From Ctenosaura bakeri (taxonomy: Eukaryota > Chordata > Lepidosauria > Squamata > Iguanidae), in contig CAOLHI010003131.1 of the NCBI GenBank assembly GCA_948474755.1, positions 124,001-188,000 on the forward strand: a DNA stretch of 64,000 nt. The letters are read 5' to 3'. The notes below the pieces were generated by a model. The model worked only from the letters and a program-made list of their open reading frames with translations, was not told where the DNA came from and ran no database searches. This document shows positions 22,765 through 32,719 of the stretch, piece by piece. Numbering within the stretch: position 1 is the stretch's first letter; every line of letters begins with the position of its first letter. The translations under genes and the position numbers were made by a program.

Positions 22765-24150
22765 ATTTGCCATCAAGTTGACTCACAATCATGGTGACCC
22801 CAATGAATGAGAGATGTCAGAGAGCCCCAGGAAAGACTTGCAAAATCAGGTCTGTGGCTTCCTGATTGAGTCAAGCCACATGTAGTGCAGTCTTCCTCCC
22901 TCTGCCTTCCACTTTACCAAGCATTATTGTCTTTTCCAATGAGTTGTGTTATAGAATCATAGAACCATAGAGTTGGAAGAGATCACAAGGCAAACAAGTA
23001 TAATCCCCTGCCATGCAGGAATACATAATCAAAGCCCTCCTCAAAGAAGGCCATCCAGCCTCTTTTTAAAACCTCCAAGAAGAAGACTCTACTGCACTCC
23101 AAGGCTATGTATTCCACTGTCAAACTGCTCTTACTCTCAGGACATTCTTCCTAATTTTAGGTGGAATCTCTTTTCCTGTAGTTTGAATCCATTGTTCTGT
23201 GTCCTGGTCTTTGGGGCAGCAGAAAACAAGTGTGCTCCATTCTTCACATGTCATCTCTTCAATTATTTAAACACAGATATCATCTTACTTCTTAATCTTA
23301 TCTTCTTGAGGCTTAAGTTCCCTAAACCAGTCCTTGTACACATAGTTTACAGGCTTTTTACCATTCTGGACACCCTGTGTTCCAGCTTGTCAGTATCATC
23401 TCATGATATGGTCCAAAGCATGACAGCTTCAGGTTAGTCATCTTGTTTCAGGTTTGATTTGCTTTCAGACCCACCCCATGTTTTCTGTAGAGTTCATCCT
23501 CAGCATCAAATTTCAAATGAGTTGATTTTCTTCCTGTCACTGGCCAACTTTCATTCCCATGCATAAAAATAGGAGATATTATGGCTTAGATTATTGTGAC
23601 TTTGGGATTTAATTATATGTTTGTACAACTGAGGATCTTGCCTAGTTCCTTCATGGCTGCCTTTCCATTTCTTGTCTTCTGATTTTTTTACTACAGTCTC
23701 CAACCGTTGAAACAATTATGAATGCCTAAGCTAGACTTCTATTTGTAAATGTTTATAGTCAAGGCAATATTGTCTCCCCACTGCAAAAAAACACATACTT
23801 TAACAACCAACAGTCATGCTACGTGATGGAGATCTCTTCCGATGCACATTGGGATGCAGCAGGACCCTCTTTCACCAGCAATCTCAGATGCAACAATCAG
23901 AAGCAGGGCCCCTGATGCAGCTCCTTATCCCACTGCAGATTGCTTGCAGGATTGGGCTAGAAATGCCATCCTGCTGTGTACCAGCTGCTAGCACAGGAGA
24001 CCCCCATAACTCAATGCTGGTTGTTTAGTTTGGGGAGTTGAGTCAGGGAATGAGAATGTAATGATGTGGTGTAGGCTCTCAGCCACCATTTTGATTAATG
24101 ACTGAGCCAAGACACAGGAAACCTTCCATTATTTCAATGACTTTGCTACC
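22765..24150 (-). mobile_element. BovB (RTE) LINE, antisense, interrupted
   Basis: The complement of BovB is clear at 22770-22950 (CATCAAGTTGACTCACAATC, CAATGAATGAGAGAT). After the CR1 insertion it continues at 23395-23705 (CATGATATGGTCCAAAGCATG, TTTCAAATGAGTTGATTTTC, TTCTTGTCTTCTGATT). Unclassified sequence then fills about 23702-24080, and BovB resumes at 24085-24150 (ATTTTGATTAATGACTGAGCC). BovB is abundant in squamates and known for horizontal transfer. No frame survives. Confidence 0.82.
22951..23394 (-). mobile_element. CR1 LINE 3' tail, antisense, inside BovB
   Basis: The sequence starts with the inverted CR1 tail ATAGAATCATAGAACCATAG, AGTTGGAAGAGATC, and runs through CCATCCAGCCTCTTTTTAAA to CTGTGTTCCAGCTTGTCAG. 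BovB sequence on both sides is continuous once it is removed. An apparent 154-aa plus-strand frame here is antisense CR1. Confidence 0.9.
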
Positions 24151-24154
24151 TATT

Positions 24155-24810
24155 CCCTGTACTTTAAAAAAATCCTGTACAGAGATAATTGTTCTTAAGT
24201 AAAGAAGACTTACTATTGGCAATTTTTGTTCTAGTGAAGAAAAAATGCAATAAATCCCACGGTCATGAAGTCTGCCCACTTCTGTGCTGTGGAGACTGTT
24301 CTCCACCATATCATTCCATACTTCCCAATGGTTGCTCTTCATTTTTGTTTCAGAATAGTAGAAATACACTGATGTCATTTTGTCATTTCCTATTATAAGA
24401 TACTGAGGTGATGGAAAATGCATAAACTCACTTTGGATGGTCACAGCCCCACATAGAACTATCTGTGAATTTTGCTGTTTATTCTCCTTAAGTAATGTGC
24501 AAAATTGCTCTGAATATATATTTCATTCTATTCCTTTCCTCATGGCCAATGTTATGTCATAGGTTAGAAAAAAACAATTTGCACATACATCTACAGTAAT
24601 ACTGAATTTCATTTCAGTGCTATAAAATCAAGTTGACCTCAAGCCAAGCAATGTGCCTGTATTCAGTTCTCCAATGGCTGAAAATCAAAATATGAATATC
24701 AATATGCTATGAACCACATACATTCAATAACATCCATTAACTTTTTCAAAATTATTTGGCAATATGCATGTGAGTAGAAGCTGCTTGCTTACTGAGGTGG
24801 TATGTCTTTC
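24155..24810. other. No gene or repeat recognised
   Basis: AT-rich unique sequence between the two antisense BovB pieces. It may be remnant BovB too diverged to see. Confidence 0.4.
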
Positions 24811-24812
24811 TA

Positions 24813-24935
24813 AGTCTTAATTCTCTTCTGATTTCTTGACTATTGTCTCCATTTAGGTTAATAGCTGAACTAAGTTATTGGAAATTTTTAACAATCCCAA
24901 TGTCTTCATTATCCATTTAAAACAGTTAAAATACA
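24813..24935 (-). mobile_element. BovB fragment, antisense
   Basis: CTTCTGATTTCTTGACTATT, GTCTCCATTT and CAATCCCAATGTCTTCATTA match antisense BovB. At about 24940 the orientation flips to a sense BovB. Confidence 0.7.
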
Positions 24936-25213
24936 TTCGAGTCCTCAAAAAAATAGACACCAGGGATTGCAGTAACCATCTGACCACTGCATTAATTTCC
25001 CCTGCAAGCACTGATGCTCCAGCTTCTACAACAAAGACTTTTACCATATACAGAGTGAGAAAACTCCAATCTGGTTTGAGGAAAGGAGGAGGCACTAGGG
25101 ATCATATTGCAAACATATGTTGGATAATGGAGCACATGAAAGAATGTCAGAATGTCTTTGTGTAGATCATAAAAACTATGAATCACTCTTAAAGAAATGG
25201 TGCACCACAACAC

Positions 25214-25531
25214 TTGATTATCGTGATATTATATATGTTCTCAGGACACGATACTACTGTCAGGACAGAATATGGAGAAATGGACTGGTTTCCAATTGAC
25301 AATGGGGTCAGGCAAGGCTGCATTTTATCACACTCTCTGTTTAATTTGTACTCTGAACATATCAAATGTAAGGCAGAATTAGACTTGGAGAAAGGAGGTA
25401 TAAAAACTGAAGGAAGGAACATCAACAGTTTAAGATATGCAGGTGACACCATATTGCTAACAGAAAATAGCAAAGACACAGAAATACTACTGAATAATTT
25501 AAAGGAAGAAACTTTAAAGGCTGATTTATAG
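25214..25531 (+). pseudogene. BovB reverse transcriptase palm fragment
   Basis: The 105-aa frame shows GVRQGCILSHSLFNLYSEHI followed by GRNINSLRYAGDTILLTENS. In the RTE family the catalytic block is YADD; here it reads YAGD, so one catalytic aspartate is replaced by glycine. Upstream, in another frame, GLRKGGGTRDHIANICWIM (about 25075-25135) is the preceding RT block. Stops upstream and at 25531 confirm a dead copy. Confidence 0.88.
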
Positions 25532-25743
25532 ATGAATATTAGGAAAACAAAAATAATGATCACAGATGATTTACATAAACAATGACCACAGATGATTTAC
25601 ATTGAAGCCATTGAAATAGTTCAAGACTTTCCATACCTCGGCCCAGTCAGAATGGAGACTGCAGTCAAGAAATCAGAAGATGATTAGGACTTGGAAGGGC
25701 AGCTATTAAGGAACTAGACAACAATCTGATGTGTAAAGATATG

Positions 25744-26392
25744 TCTGGGTGCAAGGGTACATGTACCCCCAAGACCTATTATCTGACCGTGGCTCCTTCT
25801 CCCCTTTCCAAATTGTCATCACACTGTTCTGAACACAGGCAATTAGGAAGCAGTCATCCAAATCTCACATGTGTGTGTACATTTGTGTGTGTGTGTGTGT
25901 TTGTATGTGCACATGCAGACATGCACTCATGTGCATTCATATAAGAATTCTGGCCTTCCTGTCCAGATGACACTTGATGCAAACTATATAGTTGAAAAAG
26001 TTGTACACTTATGATCTAGTATTTTAATGTTGTACTGTAATCTTCCAAAGTGTTTTGTTTACTGAATGTTTCCTCTCTGATAACACACACAAAAAATTAA
26101 TACCAGCTATGCACATCTGAATGCCATCCAAGTGAGGCAATTAACATTATAGCCTCCAAATTTAACAATCATCTAGGTGAATTGCCAGAAGAGACAGAAT
26201 TTTTGTTTTGTTTTTGTTTGTTTGTTTAGATTTTGTTTTTGTTTTTTTGCGAAGTATGTAATGATCATCAGTACGTATAATTCCTTGGCATAGGAAACAC
26301 CAGATCCTTAGAAGATGTAAGACTATATTATGTCTCACAATTCTGCTTCTCTCATTGTCTTCCTTTTATTGGTTCAAGATGGTAAGTTAAGA
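25744..26392 (+). repeat. Unclassified interspersed repeat, copy 1, inside BovB
   Basis: About 650 bp are shared with 37205-37680. Shared blocks include CCCTTTCCAAATTG, a (TG)n region, CATATAAGAATTCTGGCC, TCCTGTCCAGATGACAC, AAGTATGTAATGATCATCAG, TTATATTATGTCTCACAATT and the end AAGATGGTAAGTTAAG. The BovB flanks suggest a TSD of about 12 bp (taaagatatgtc and taaaggcatatc), which fits retroposition. No coding frame and no tRNA head were seen. Confidence 0.6.
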
Positions 26393-26735
26393 TCCTGAAG
26401 TATAAAGGCATATCGTTGAATACCAAAGTCAGGAGGGTCCATATAATCGTATTTCCAATTTCTATTTAAGACTGTGAAAGTTGGACAGTGAAGAAAGCTG
26501 ATAGGAAGAAAATCAACTCATTTGAAATGTTGTACTGGAAGAGTTCTACAGATACCATGGACTGCTAAAAAAGAGAAATAAATGGATATCAGAACAAGTC
26601 AAGCCTAAACTCTCCCTTGAAGCCAAGATGACTAAACTAAGCCTATCATACTTCTGAGATATCATGAGAAGACATGACTCACTATAAAAGACAATAATAC
26701 TTGTTAAGGTAGTAGGAAAAGAGGAAGTCTGCATT

Positions 26736-26972
26736 ACAGATCATAATCATCATCGTCCTAGAACATAGGTACAAATAGATTAGAATACAAGTAAAAACAC
26801 ATCATAGATTTAAAATACACTAAAACCACATAAAACTATTTAAATACATCAGTTTAAAATTCATAGTTAAAAATTGGGTACATAGGTCTTTAGTACTTTT
26901 AAAAAATCAGACAGCCTATTTGGCTGTCAAAATTCTTCCTACAGGTCATTCCACAGTCAAGGGGCCGCCTTA
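26736..26972 (-). mobile_element. L2/CR1-group LINE tail, antisense, inside BovB
   Basis: AT-rich sequence ends with TCATTCCACAGTCAAGGGGC. The BovB flanks show a probable TSD (ttacagat, ttacaaat). It resembles 44292-44760 in layout. Confidence 0.5.
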
Positions 26973-27006
26973 CAAATGGATAGACTCAATCAAGGAAGAC
27001 AATCTA

Positions 27007-27431
27007 GGAAAGGTCTGGAAGACACGCCCTATGAAGAACACCTTAGGGAGCTGAATATGTGTTTAGTCTGCAGAAGAGAAGGTTAAGAGGGGACATGATA
27101 GCCATGTTTAAATATTTGAAAGGATGTCATGTTGAAGAGGGAGCAGGCTTGTTCTCTACTGCTCCAGAGACTAGGACAAGGAGCAATGGTTTTAAGCTGC
27201 AGGAAAGGAGATTCCACCTGGACCTCAGGAAGAACTTCCTGATGGTCAGAGCTGTCTAGCAGTGGAATATGCTGCTTCGGAGTGTAGTGGAGTCTCCTTC
27301 TTTGGAGGTTTTTAAGCAGAGGCTGGATGGCCATCTGTTAGAAATGCTTTGATGGGTGTTCCTGCATAGCAGGGGGTTGGACTCGATGGCCCCTGGGGTC
27401 TCTTCCAACTCTATGGTTCTATGATTCTACG
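27007..27431 (+). mobile_element. CR1 LINE 3' tail inside BovB
   Basis: AAGGTCTGGAAGACACGCCC through GGAGCAATGGTTTTAAGCTG and AAGAACTTCCTGATGGTCAG to the tail TTCCAACTCTATGGTTCTAT. Removing it rejoins BovB WIDSIKE with its downstream LKNLSRTIED block. Confidence 0.93.
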
Positions 27432-27577
27432 TCCTTGAATCTTAAAAATCTGAGCAGGACTATTGAGGATAAGGTGACTTGAAAGTCTCCCATTTATAGG
27501 GTTGCCATAAGTCAAGTTGACTTGACAGCACTTAACAACAACAAAGATCATCTATTGTCATAAATTCTGACTTCTTA

Positions 27578-28456
27578 GGCCATTTCTGCATTAGATGCCA
27601 TTAGAGTATTGTAGCATTATAATCCTGGCATTTCCATTTGCACGATGCCCAGGTTAGGAACACACTATTCTGTACCATTCCACCTTAAGTGGATGATTAG
27701 CAGTATTGCCACCAGTGATCCTTCCATATTACAATGTCCTTGGCCATTCCCTGTCCCTGCCTTCACTCCACTCCACCACTCCTGATTGGTCTCCCCCCCC
27801 TTTGGAAGCCCTACTAGCAAAGTGATGTTGTGTAAGGGCAGGACACACCAGTACACTATTGCATTTTCATTCTGTGATGCTTTAAATTGTATTTTATTTT
27901 ATTTTTAAAAAAAGTTCGCATGCAAAGGAGAAATTTAAAATAAGCATGGGCAGGTAATAGATTTTGAAGTTACTACACCATGGGACAACACAGAGGGAGG
28001 GACACCTGGGCATGCCCACAGCCCACCCACTGCTGAATCTGCAATAAGAGGAAGAACTGTCAAGCGCTATCACAGTTCCACACTAATAGGCCATTTCCGC
28101 ACTAGCCTGTTATAGCTCGTTGATTCCACTTTCAACATTCTCTGGAATCCTGGGGTTTGCAATTTCAGGAGGGGCCAGCCGGCCCCTCCCTAAACTGCAA
28201 ACCCCAGGATTCCAGAGGATGTTGAAAGTGGAATCATCGCACTATAACAGTCTAGTGCGGAAATGGCGATGGCTGACAGAATTGAAGTGCTAATGGAGGC
28301 ACTTAACAGAGTTTTTCTGGAAATAGAATAAGGCAGTTTTGCAATGCTTGGGGATGGAATAGCAGCTGTCCAGTGACAAAGTCATGCAGTACATGGCTCC
28401 TGAACTGGAAACAAGTCACTGCTGTAGTGCTATAATGACGTTGTGTAGAAATGACC
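27578..28456. mobile_element. Longer GGCCATTTC-ended element containing a MITE
   Basis: The left end GGCCATTTCTGCATTAG and the right end TGTGTAGAAATGACC are inverted. They are bordered by tta on both sides (27575-27577, 28457-28459), a 3-bp TSD. The element is 879 bp long, non-coding, and contains the complete small MITE at 28089-28268. It may be a less deleted relative of the MITE family. Confidence 0.55.
28089..28268. mobile_element. GGCCATTTC MITE, nearly perfect 180-bp palindrome
   Basis: The left arm GGCCATTTCCGCACTAGCC, then TTCCACTTTCAACATT, is mirrored by the right arm GAAAGTGGAATCATCGC, then GTCTAGTGCGGAAATGGC. The loop is AGGGGCCAGCCGGCCCCT, itself a palindrome. Flanks are ata and atg. 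Confidence 0.88.
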
Positions 28457-28709
28457 TTAATATTCAGCTGTAACCCTGCTTTTGAACTTTCTTTTTTAAC
28501 TTTTCATCAGTAGTTAGTCCAAGCCTTTGTTTTTGTTTTTTCTGCAAACAATATGCTATTATCTGCACATCTTAAATTGTTGATTTATTTTCATGATAGA
28601 TTTTATTTCTGCTTAAAAAAAAAGAAGACCTGGGACAAAAATGATTTTTGATTTGATTTTTGCTATAGGGCCCCTTTTTATATCCCAGTACCTGTAGCAT
28701 ATTGAGACA

Positions 28710-28775
28710 AAAAGAAAGAAAGAAAGAAAGAAAGAAAGAAAAGAAAGGACAAGGAGCAATGGATTCAAGCTGCCA
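28710..28775 (+). repeat. (GAAA)n microsatellite and CR1 scrap
   Basis: (GAAA)n at about 28712-28742 is followed by GGACAAGGAGCAATGGATTC, a short CR1 3'-UTR scrap. Confidence 0.7.
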
Positions 28776-29368
28776 CTCCTTGGTGAGGCATGGTGCTTCT
28801 CTAAATTGGTTCAACTGAAAGGAAACCGAAATGTCTTCTACTGAGAGGTTATTCAAATTCATTGACTTCAGGAAACAATACCAGAATACAAGCAGCACAG
28901 CTTGTGTTATTTTTTTTCCTGATTTCAAGTTTGTTTGTTTTTTTCCTGAATAAAAGTGAACCATTTCTACTTATCCCCCTCACCCCGCGTCTTTGGTGGA
29001 ACAGACTGGATGGGGCATACAAACACATTCCTTTGGACATAGGGGTTTTTATATAACACATACGATCTACTATATAAAAGTCAAGGTTTGTCTGTGAATT
29101 TGTGAGTTTGTCTGTTTGTGCATCAGGCAGGCAAAAAAAAACCTCATACAACTGGCTGAGTGAGGCTAGAAGACCTCATGTGATTGGTTGGCTGTGAAGA
29201 TTCTATGGAATCCTGGGATTGGCAGTTCAGGGAGGGGCCTTTAGAATTCTCTGAGCACTCTTGGGCCTCAGGCTGGTTGCTATGGAGACAAGGCCTACCA
29301 TCAATAAGGACGCCAGAAAACATTTGGGAGGCATATGTAAGAAAAATTAAAGTGACGTACACAACATA

Positions 29369-29568
29369 GCCCACTTCCACACTACACTGTCATAGTGCTG
29401 TTATTCCACTTTCAACATCCTATGGAATCCTGGGGTTTATAATATAAGGAGGGGCATTTAAGAATTCTCACTCAGAGAGGTCTTTGGCCTCAGTGAAGTA
29501 CAAACCCCAGAATTCCACAGGATGTTGAAAGTGGAATAATAGTATAACAGTGTAGTGCAGAAATGGCC
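29369..29568. mobile_element. GGCCATTTC MITE with ATA TSD
   Basis: A palindromic element has arms TTCCACTTTCAACATCC and GGATGTTGAAAGTGGAATAA and ends GCCCACTTCCACACTAC and GTAGTGCAGAAATGGCC. A perfect 3-bp TSD, ata, is at 29366-29368 and 29569-29571. Confidence 0.88.
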
Positions 29569-29872
29569 ATAGTTACAAGATCTTCTTGCCTCATACAGGA
29601 GACTGTATGGGTTCCATATGTGAGGAATCTTAAAGCTGGAATTCAAAACAAAAAATGCTTCCAGAAAAATGTAAAGCCATTGCACAAATTCAAAAGAAAG
29701 CCAAAAAAAAAAAAAAGTCAATACGTCAATGTCACCAGACAACACAGATTGGATTGGGGACTATAGGAAAAAGTTACAGGTACTGGAATAGGCCGGTTGC
29801 TATGGAGATAGGGCCTAGCAGCAAGGAGGAGGACAGTGTATTCCCTCAGGAACCCAACCTCTGTATATTAAC

Positions 29873-30757
29873 TGTTACCCTGTTCTCTGGGGGTCCCGGG
29901 AGGGGCACCCAAATAACCAAACCACAATAACACAACTTTGGGGGAAATTAGCTGGAGCACTCACTAAAGCTAGCGAGAGGCAGGGTAACGTGGCAGGATC
30001 TTGCAACCCAGCGTCTACGGGGTCAGGTCAGTCAAGCAGTCAGATGGTTTAAAATAGCAGAAACGATGTTTTATTAAGTACAGACAAATATTAAAGACAA
30101 CCCAGTCACACAGCTAACTAAAGAATTGAAAATAGGGATTTTGGGGGGAAATGGGTGATACAACATCTGTCTCATAGTCCTGGAGAGATATGAAGATTGA
30201 GTTCGTGGATATGGAGTCTCAGTACGTAGGACTGAGGGGACGGCTCACCAGACACAGCAGCAGCAAGGCTGGATGGAACTCGGGAGTGATCCAAGCGGTC
30301 CCGGAATCGGGGGCTTATATAGGGTGAATTGTGACTGCAGACCATACCTTACTCGGTGAGAACAATGTGATTTAGGAGAGGGACAAAGCTTTGGAAAGGT
30401 CAGAGTTTAGCATGATTGGCTTAGCACCGATTTAACAATAGTGTAGCCAGTATGCAAATGTGGAGCCCTTGGCACAGCTTTGTGCGGCTACGTGCTCAGG
30501 GCAGAGGAGCCTTTGTTAGCATCGTGCATAAGCAAAAGGGTGTTTGCCAGGGAGGTCCCTGAAGCTACAAACCGGCTCAGTTCGGCCTGCCTAGGTGGGG
30601 AATGGAATGTCCAGCAATTATCAGCCGCACCTGTTTACGTGCTTGTCCGGAGGCCTTGCAAACACGTGGAGTGGGGTGGCAGAGGAAGGACGAATAGGTT
30701 TTGATATCAAAACGATATCAAGTGCTATCTCTGGGTAGGCCTGAGCCGCAGTAACGT
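29873..30757 (-). mobile_element. Solo LTR, TGTTAC...GTAACA family
   Basis: An 885-bp LTR is inserted in the Helitron-like block. The 4-bp TSD is taac (29869-29872, 30758-30761). The minus-strand TATA is the complement of CTTATATAG at about 30314-30322. The polyadenylation signal is the complement of TTTATT at 30070-30075. It is very similar to the two arms of the interrupted LTR at 57904-61595. No internal sequence is attached. Confidence 0.87.
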
Positions 30758-30870
30758 TAACAATTCTGAATACAGATTGGATTGGAAAATATAGGGAAAA
30801 GTTGCAGGTGCTGGAGAAGATAGTTTTATGAGTTCTTAAGAGGAAAATAAAATCCCAGAGTAAATATGCT

Positions 30871-31595
30871 AGTCTTTTTATATAATGTATACTATTTTTA
30901 TTGCATATCCCACAACATTTCACATATGAAAACTGGGATACATGTCCCCAGACAACATCAGAGTGTTGTCAAGATGACACAGAGAAGGAAGGAGATGCTG
31001 CAGCAGTTTTGCTTTTGTTTGAATCCACTGGGAAGGGCAAGATTCTTCCCCTGCTCCCCTTCTTGCTGCGTTAATTGAGTGCAAGCAACATTTTCACTTT
31101 GAACTCAAATTGCAGCAGCTGGGGTAAGCTGAGGACAATGCAGAAAAGTGGGAGAAGGAGAGAGAAACTGGAATATTTTAAAAGCAGCTGAAAAAAGTGG
31201 GAGGACAGAAAATTAATTGGGACTGCCTCTGCCAAATCTGGGCAGTGGGGGAATGTGTGCTCCTATTCTTGAAGAGAAATTTAAAGAGGAAGTGAACAGA
31301 GATCCAATATGTGAAAGAAGGGAATAGAAGTTCCACAGTAATGAAGTGTTGTGTAGAGTGGGGCAGGGTAACACCCCTTCAGGTCTTAAATTTAGCTTTG
31401 AGAACTTTTCCAACTTCCCCATTAATCTGAGGAGGGGGCCCTCAAAACCTCCTCTAGTCAGCCTGTTCTGCTCTCAGCCAATTTGTCTCCATCCTCTCAT
31501 TCTCCATTGATATTGCTCCTGCTTGTGTGAGTCAAACTGTTTCTTTTAGAATTCACTTTAGATTGCTTCCCATCACACAATTGCAAACCAATCTA
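30871..31595. other. No gene or repeat recognised
   Basis: Unique AT-rich DNA with no supported frame. Confidence 0.45.
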
Positions 31596-31597
31596 AC

Positions 31598-31700
31598 TAT
31601 ATATATAAAAATGTTTCTAACACACATTGCTTTGCGGTACTCTTAACACACGGGGACTATGTAAAAGCAGCAGAAGTTTACATCTCCCAGTGGGTTTGCC
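31598..31700 (+). mobile_element. Possible second Helitron-type 5' end
   Basis: TCTAACTATATATATAAAAATG after an A, followed by CACACATTGCTTTGCGG and GCAGCAGAAGTTTACATC. It begins like the other TC-type ends but differs beyond the first 20 bases. Confidence 0.35.
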
Positions 31701-32370
31701 AAAAGGAAAGTTAAAATACAGCAGCCATCTGCCAAAGGTATCTGATGATATTACCTGATTTTATCACAGCTTGTTTCTGATTTTCTTGAACAAATACTTC
31801 AGCTACATTAAGAGGCAGGAGGGAAAAATATAGAACAGACTTTGGACATTTTCATACTGCCTTCCCACAGCTATGTTATCTAAATATATTAAATATGCTT
31901 GAATGGTTCTAAATATGAAATGCATTCTGAATTTCTGACCTTGCCTGAGAGGACATGGAAATACTGGAGATGAATGCACTGGTAGCTAGATCAACCTTCC
32001 AATAGAAGTTATGCGCAGCTGTATTTCTAAGTGACTGAAATGAACATGTATAGCGCCTGATTTACATTAAGCACAATTGGGTGCTTGGGTCTTGAACTTT
32101 TTATAAATGAAAGTGATCGTTTAAAATGTGACTGTGAATGGCTTCTAATTCATATGGTGTAAAGAGGCTGTTGAAATTGATTATGAGGACATTTTATGAA
32201 GATGTAGCAGCCTTCCAAAATGCAGTGCATTTTTAGCCTTATTGTGTCAGCATATTGCAAACACCAGCATAACATCTGCCCCTGTGGACCCTGCTTTCTG
32301 GCCAGGTATGCTCCTATCAATCTGAAGTTATTAGCCTAATGCTTCTGCCATTTATAGACTTACATTAACA
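31701..32370. other. Unique sequence, gene-desert-like
   Basis: No frame or repeat was recognised. Stretches such as TTCTAATTCATATGGTG and GAAATTGATTATGAGGAC are AT-rich but not repetitive. Confidence 0.45.
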
Positions 32371-32719
32371 TTATTTTTAATAGTGGTGCTCCTGGTCAGT
32401 CCAAAGACAGGTCAGGAAACAGGGATTCAGCCTGTGCTGGGTGGGTTTACACTCCCCTGAAGAGGCAGGTCTTCAACTTGGGTGTCCTGCTGGATTCATT
32501 CCTGAGCCTGGAAGTTCAGATGTCTGTGATGACCAGGAATGCGTTTGCACAGTTAAGGGTTGTGCACCAGCTGCACCCATTCCCCAAGTTGAAAGACTTT
32601 GGCCATTTCCATGCTAGACTATTATAGTGCTATTACTCCACTTTCAACATCCTATGGAATCCTAGGGTTTGCAGTTTAGGGAATGGCCTTTGAGGGAGGG
32701 GCCTTCTATTCCAAAATTT

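Larger units (their letters stand above)
24940..27545 (+). mobile_element. BovB (RTE) LINE, sense, with three nested insertions
   Basis: Sense BovB occupies 24940-25743, 26393-26735, 26973-27006 and 27432-27545. The pieces join in order: RT (25214-25531); CESWT-like and KINSFEMLYW-like sequence (26465-26535); SLEAKMTKLSLSYF (26615-26655); WIDSIKE (26980-27000); LKNLSRTIEDKVT (27435-27475); and the tail CCATAAGTCAAGTTGACTTG, ACAGCACTTAACAACAACAA. The insertions are an unclassified repeat (25744-26392), a LINE tail (26736-26972) and a CR1 tail (27007-27431). All coding parts are broken. Confidence 0.87.
29069..30870 (+). mobile_element. Helitron-like element, interrupted by a MITE and a solo LTR
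   Basis: The block starts TCTACTATATAAAAGTCAAGG after an A, as Helitron 5' ends do (A|TC). It shares CTGTGAAGATTCTATGGAATCC, GGTTGCTATGGAGAC, AACCCAACCTCTGTATATTA and GGAAAAAGTTACAGGTACTGG with 38540-38965 (opposite strand). A MITE (29369-29568) and an LTR (29873-30757) interrupt it. The GGATTGGGGACTATAGG block occurs twice (29752 and 30778), so it may be two partial copies. The 3' end was not located and there is no Rep/helicase. Confidence 0.5.

Noticed and set aside
22973..23437. A 154-aa plus-strand frame
   Set aside because: It is the antisense of a CR1 3' tail and runs on into antisense BovB.
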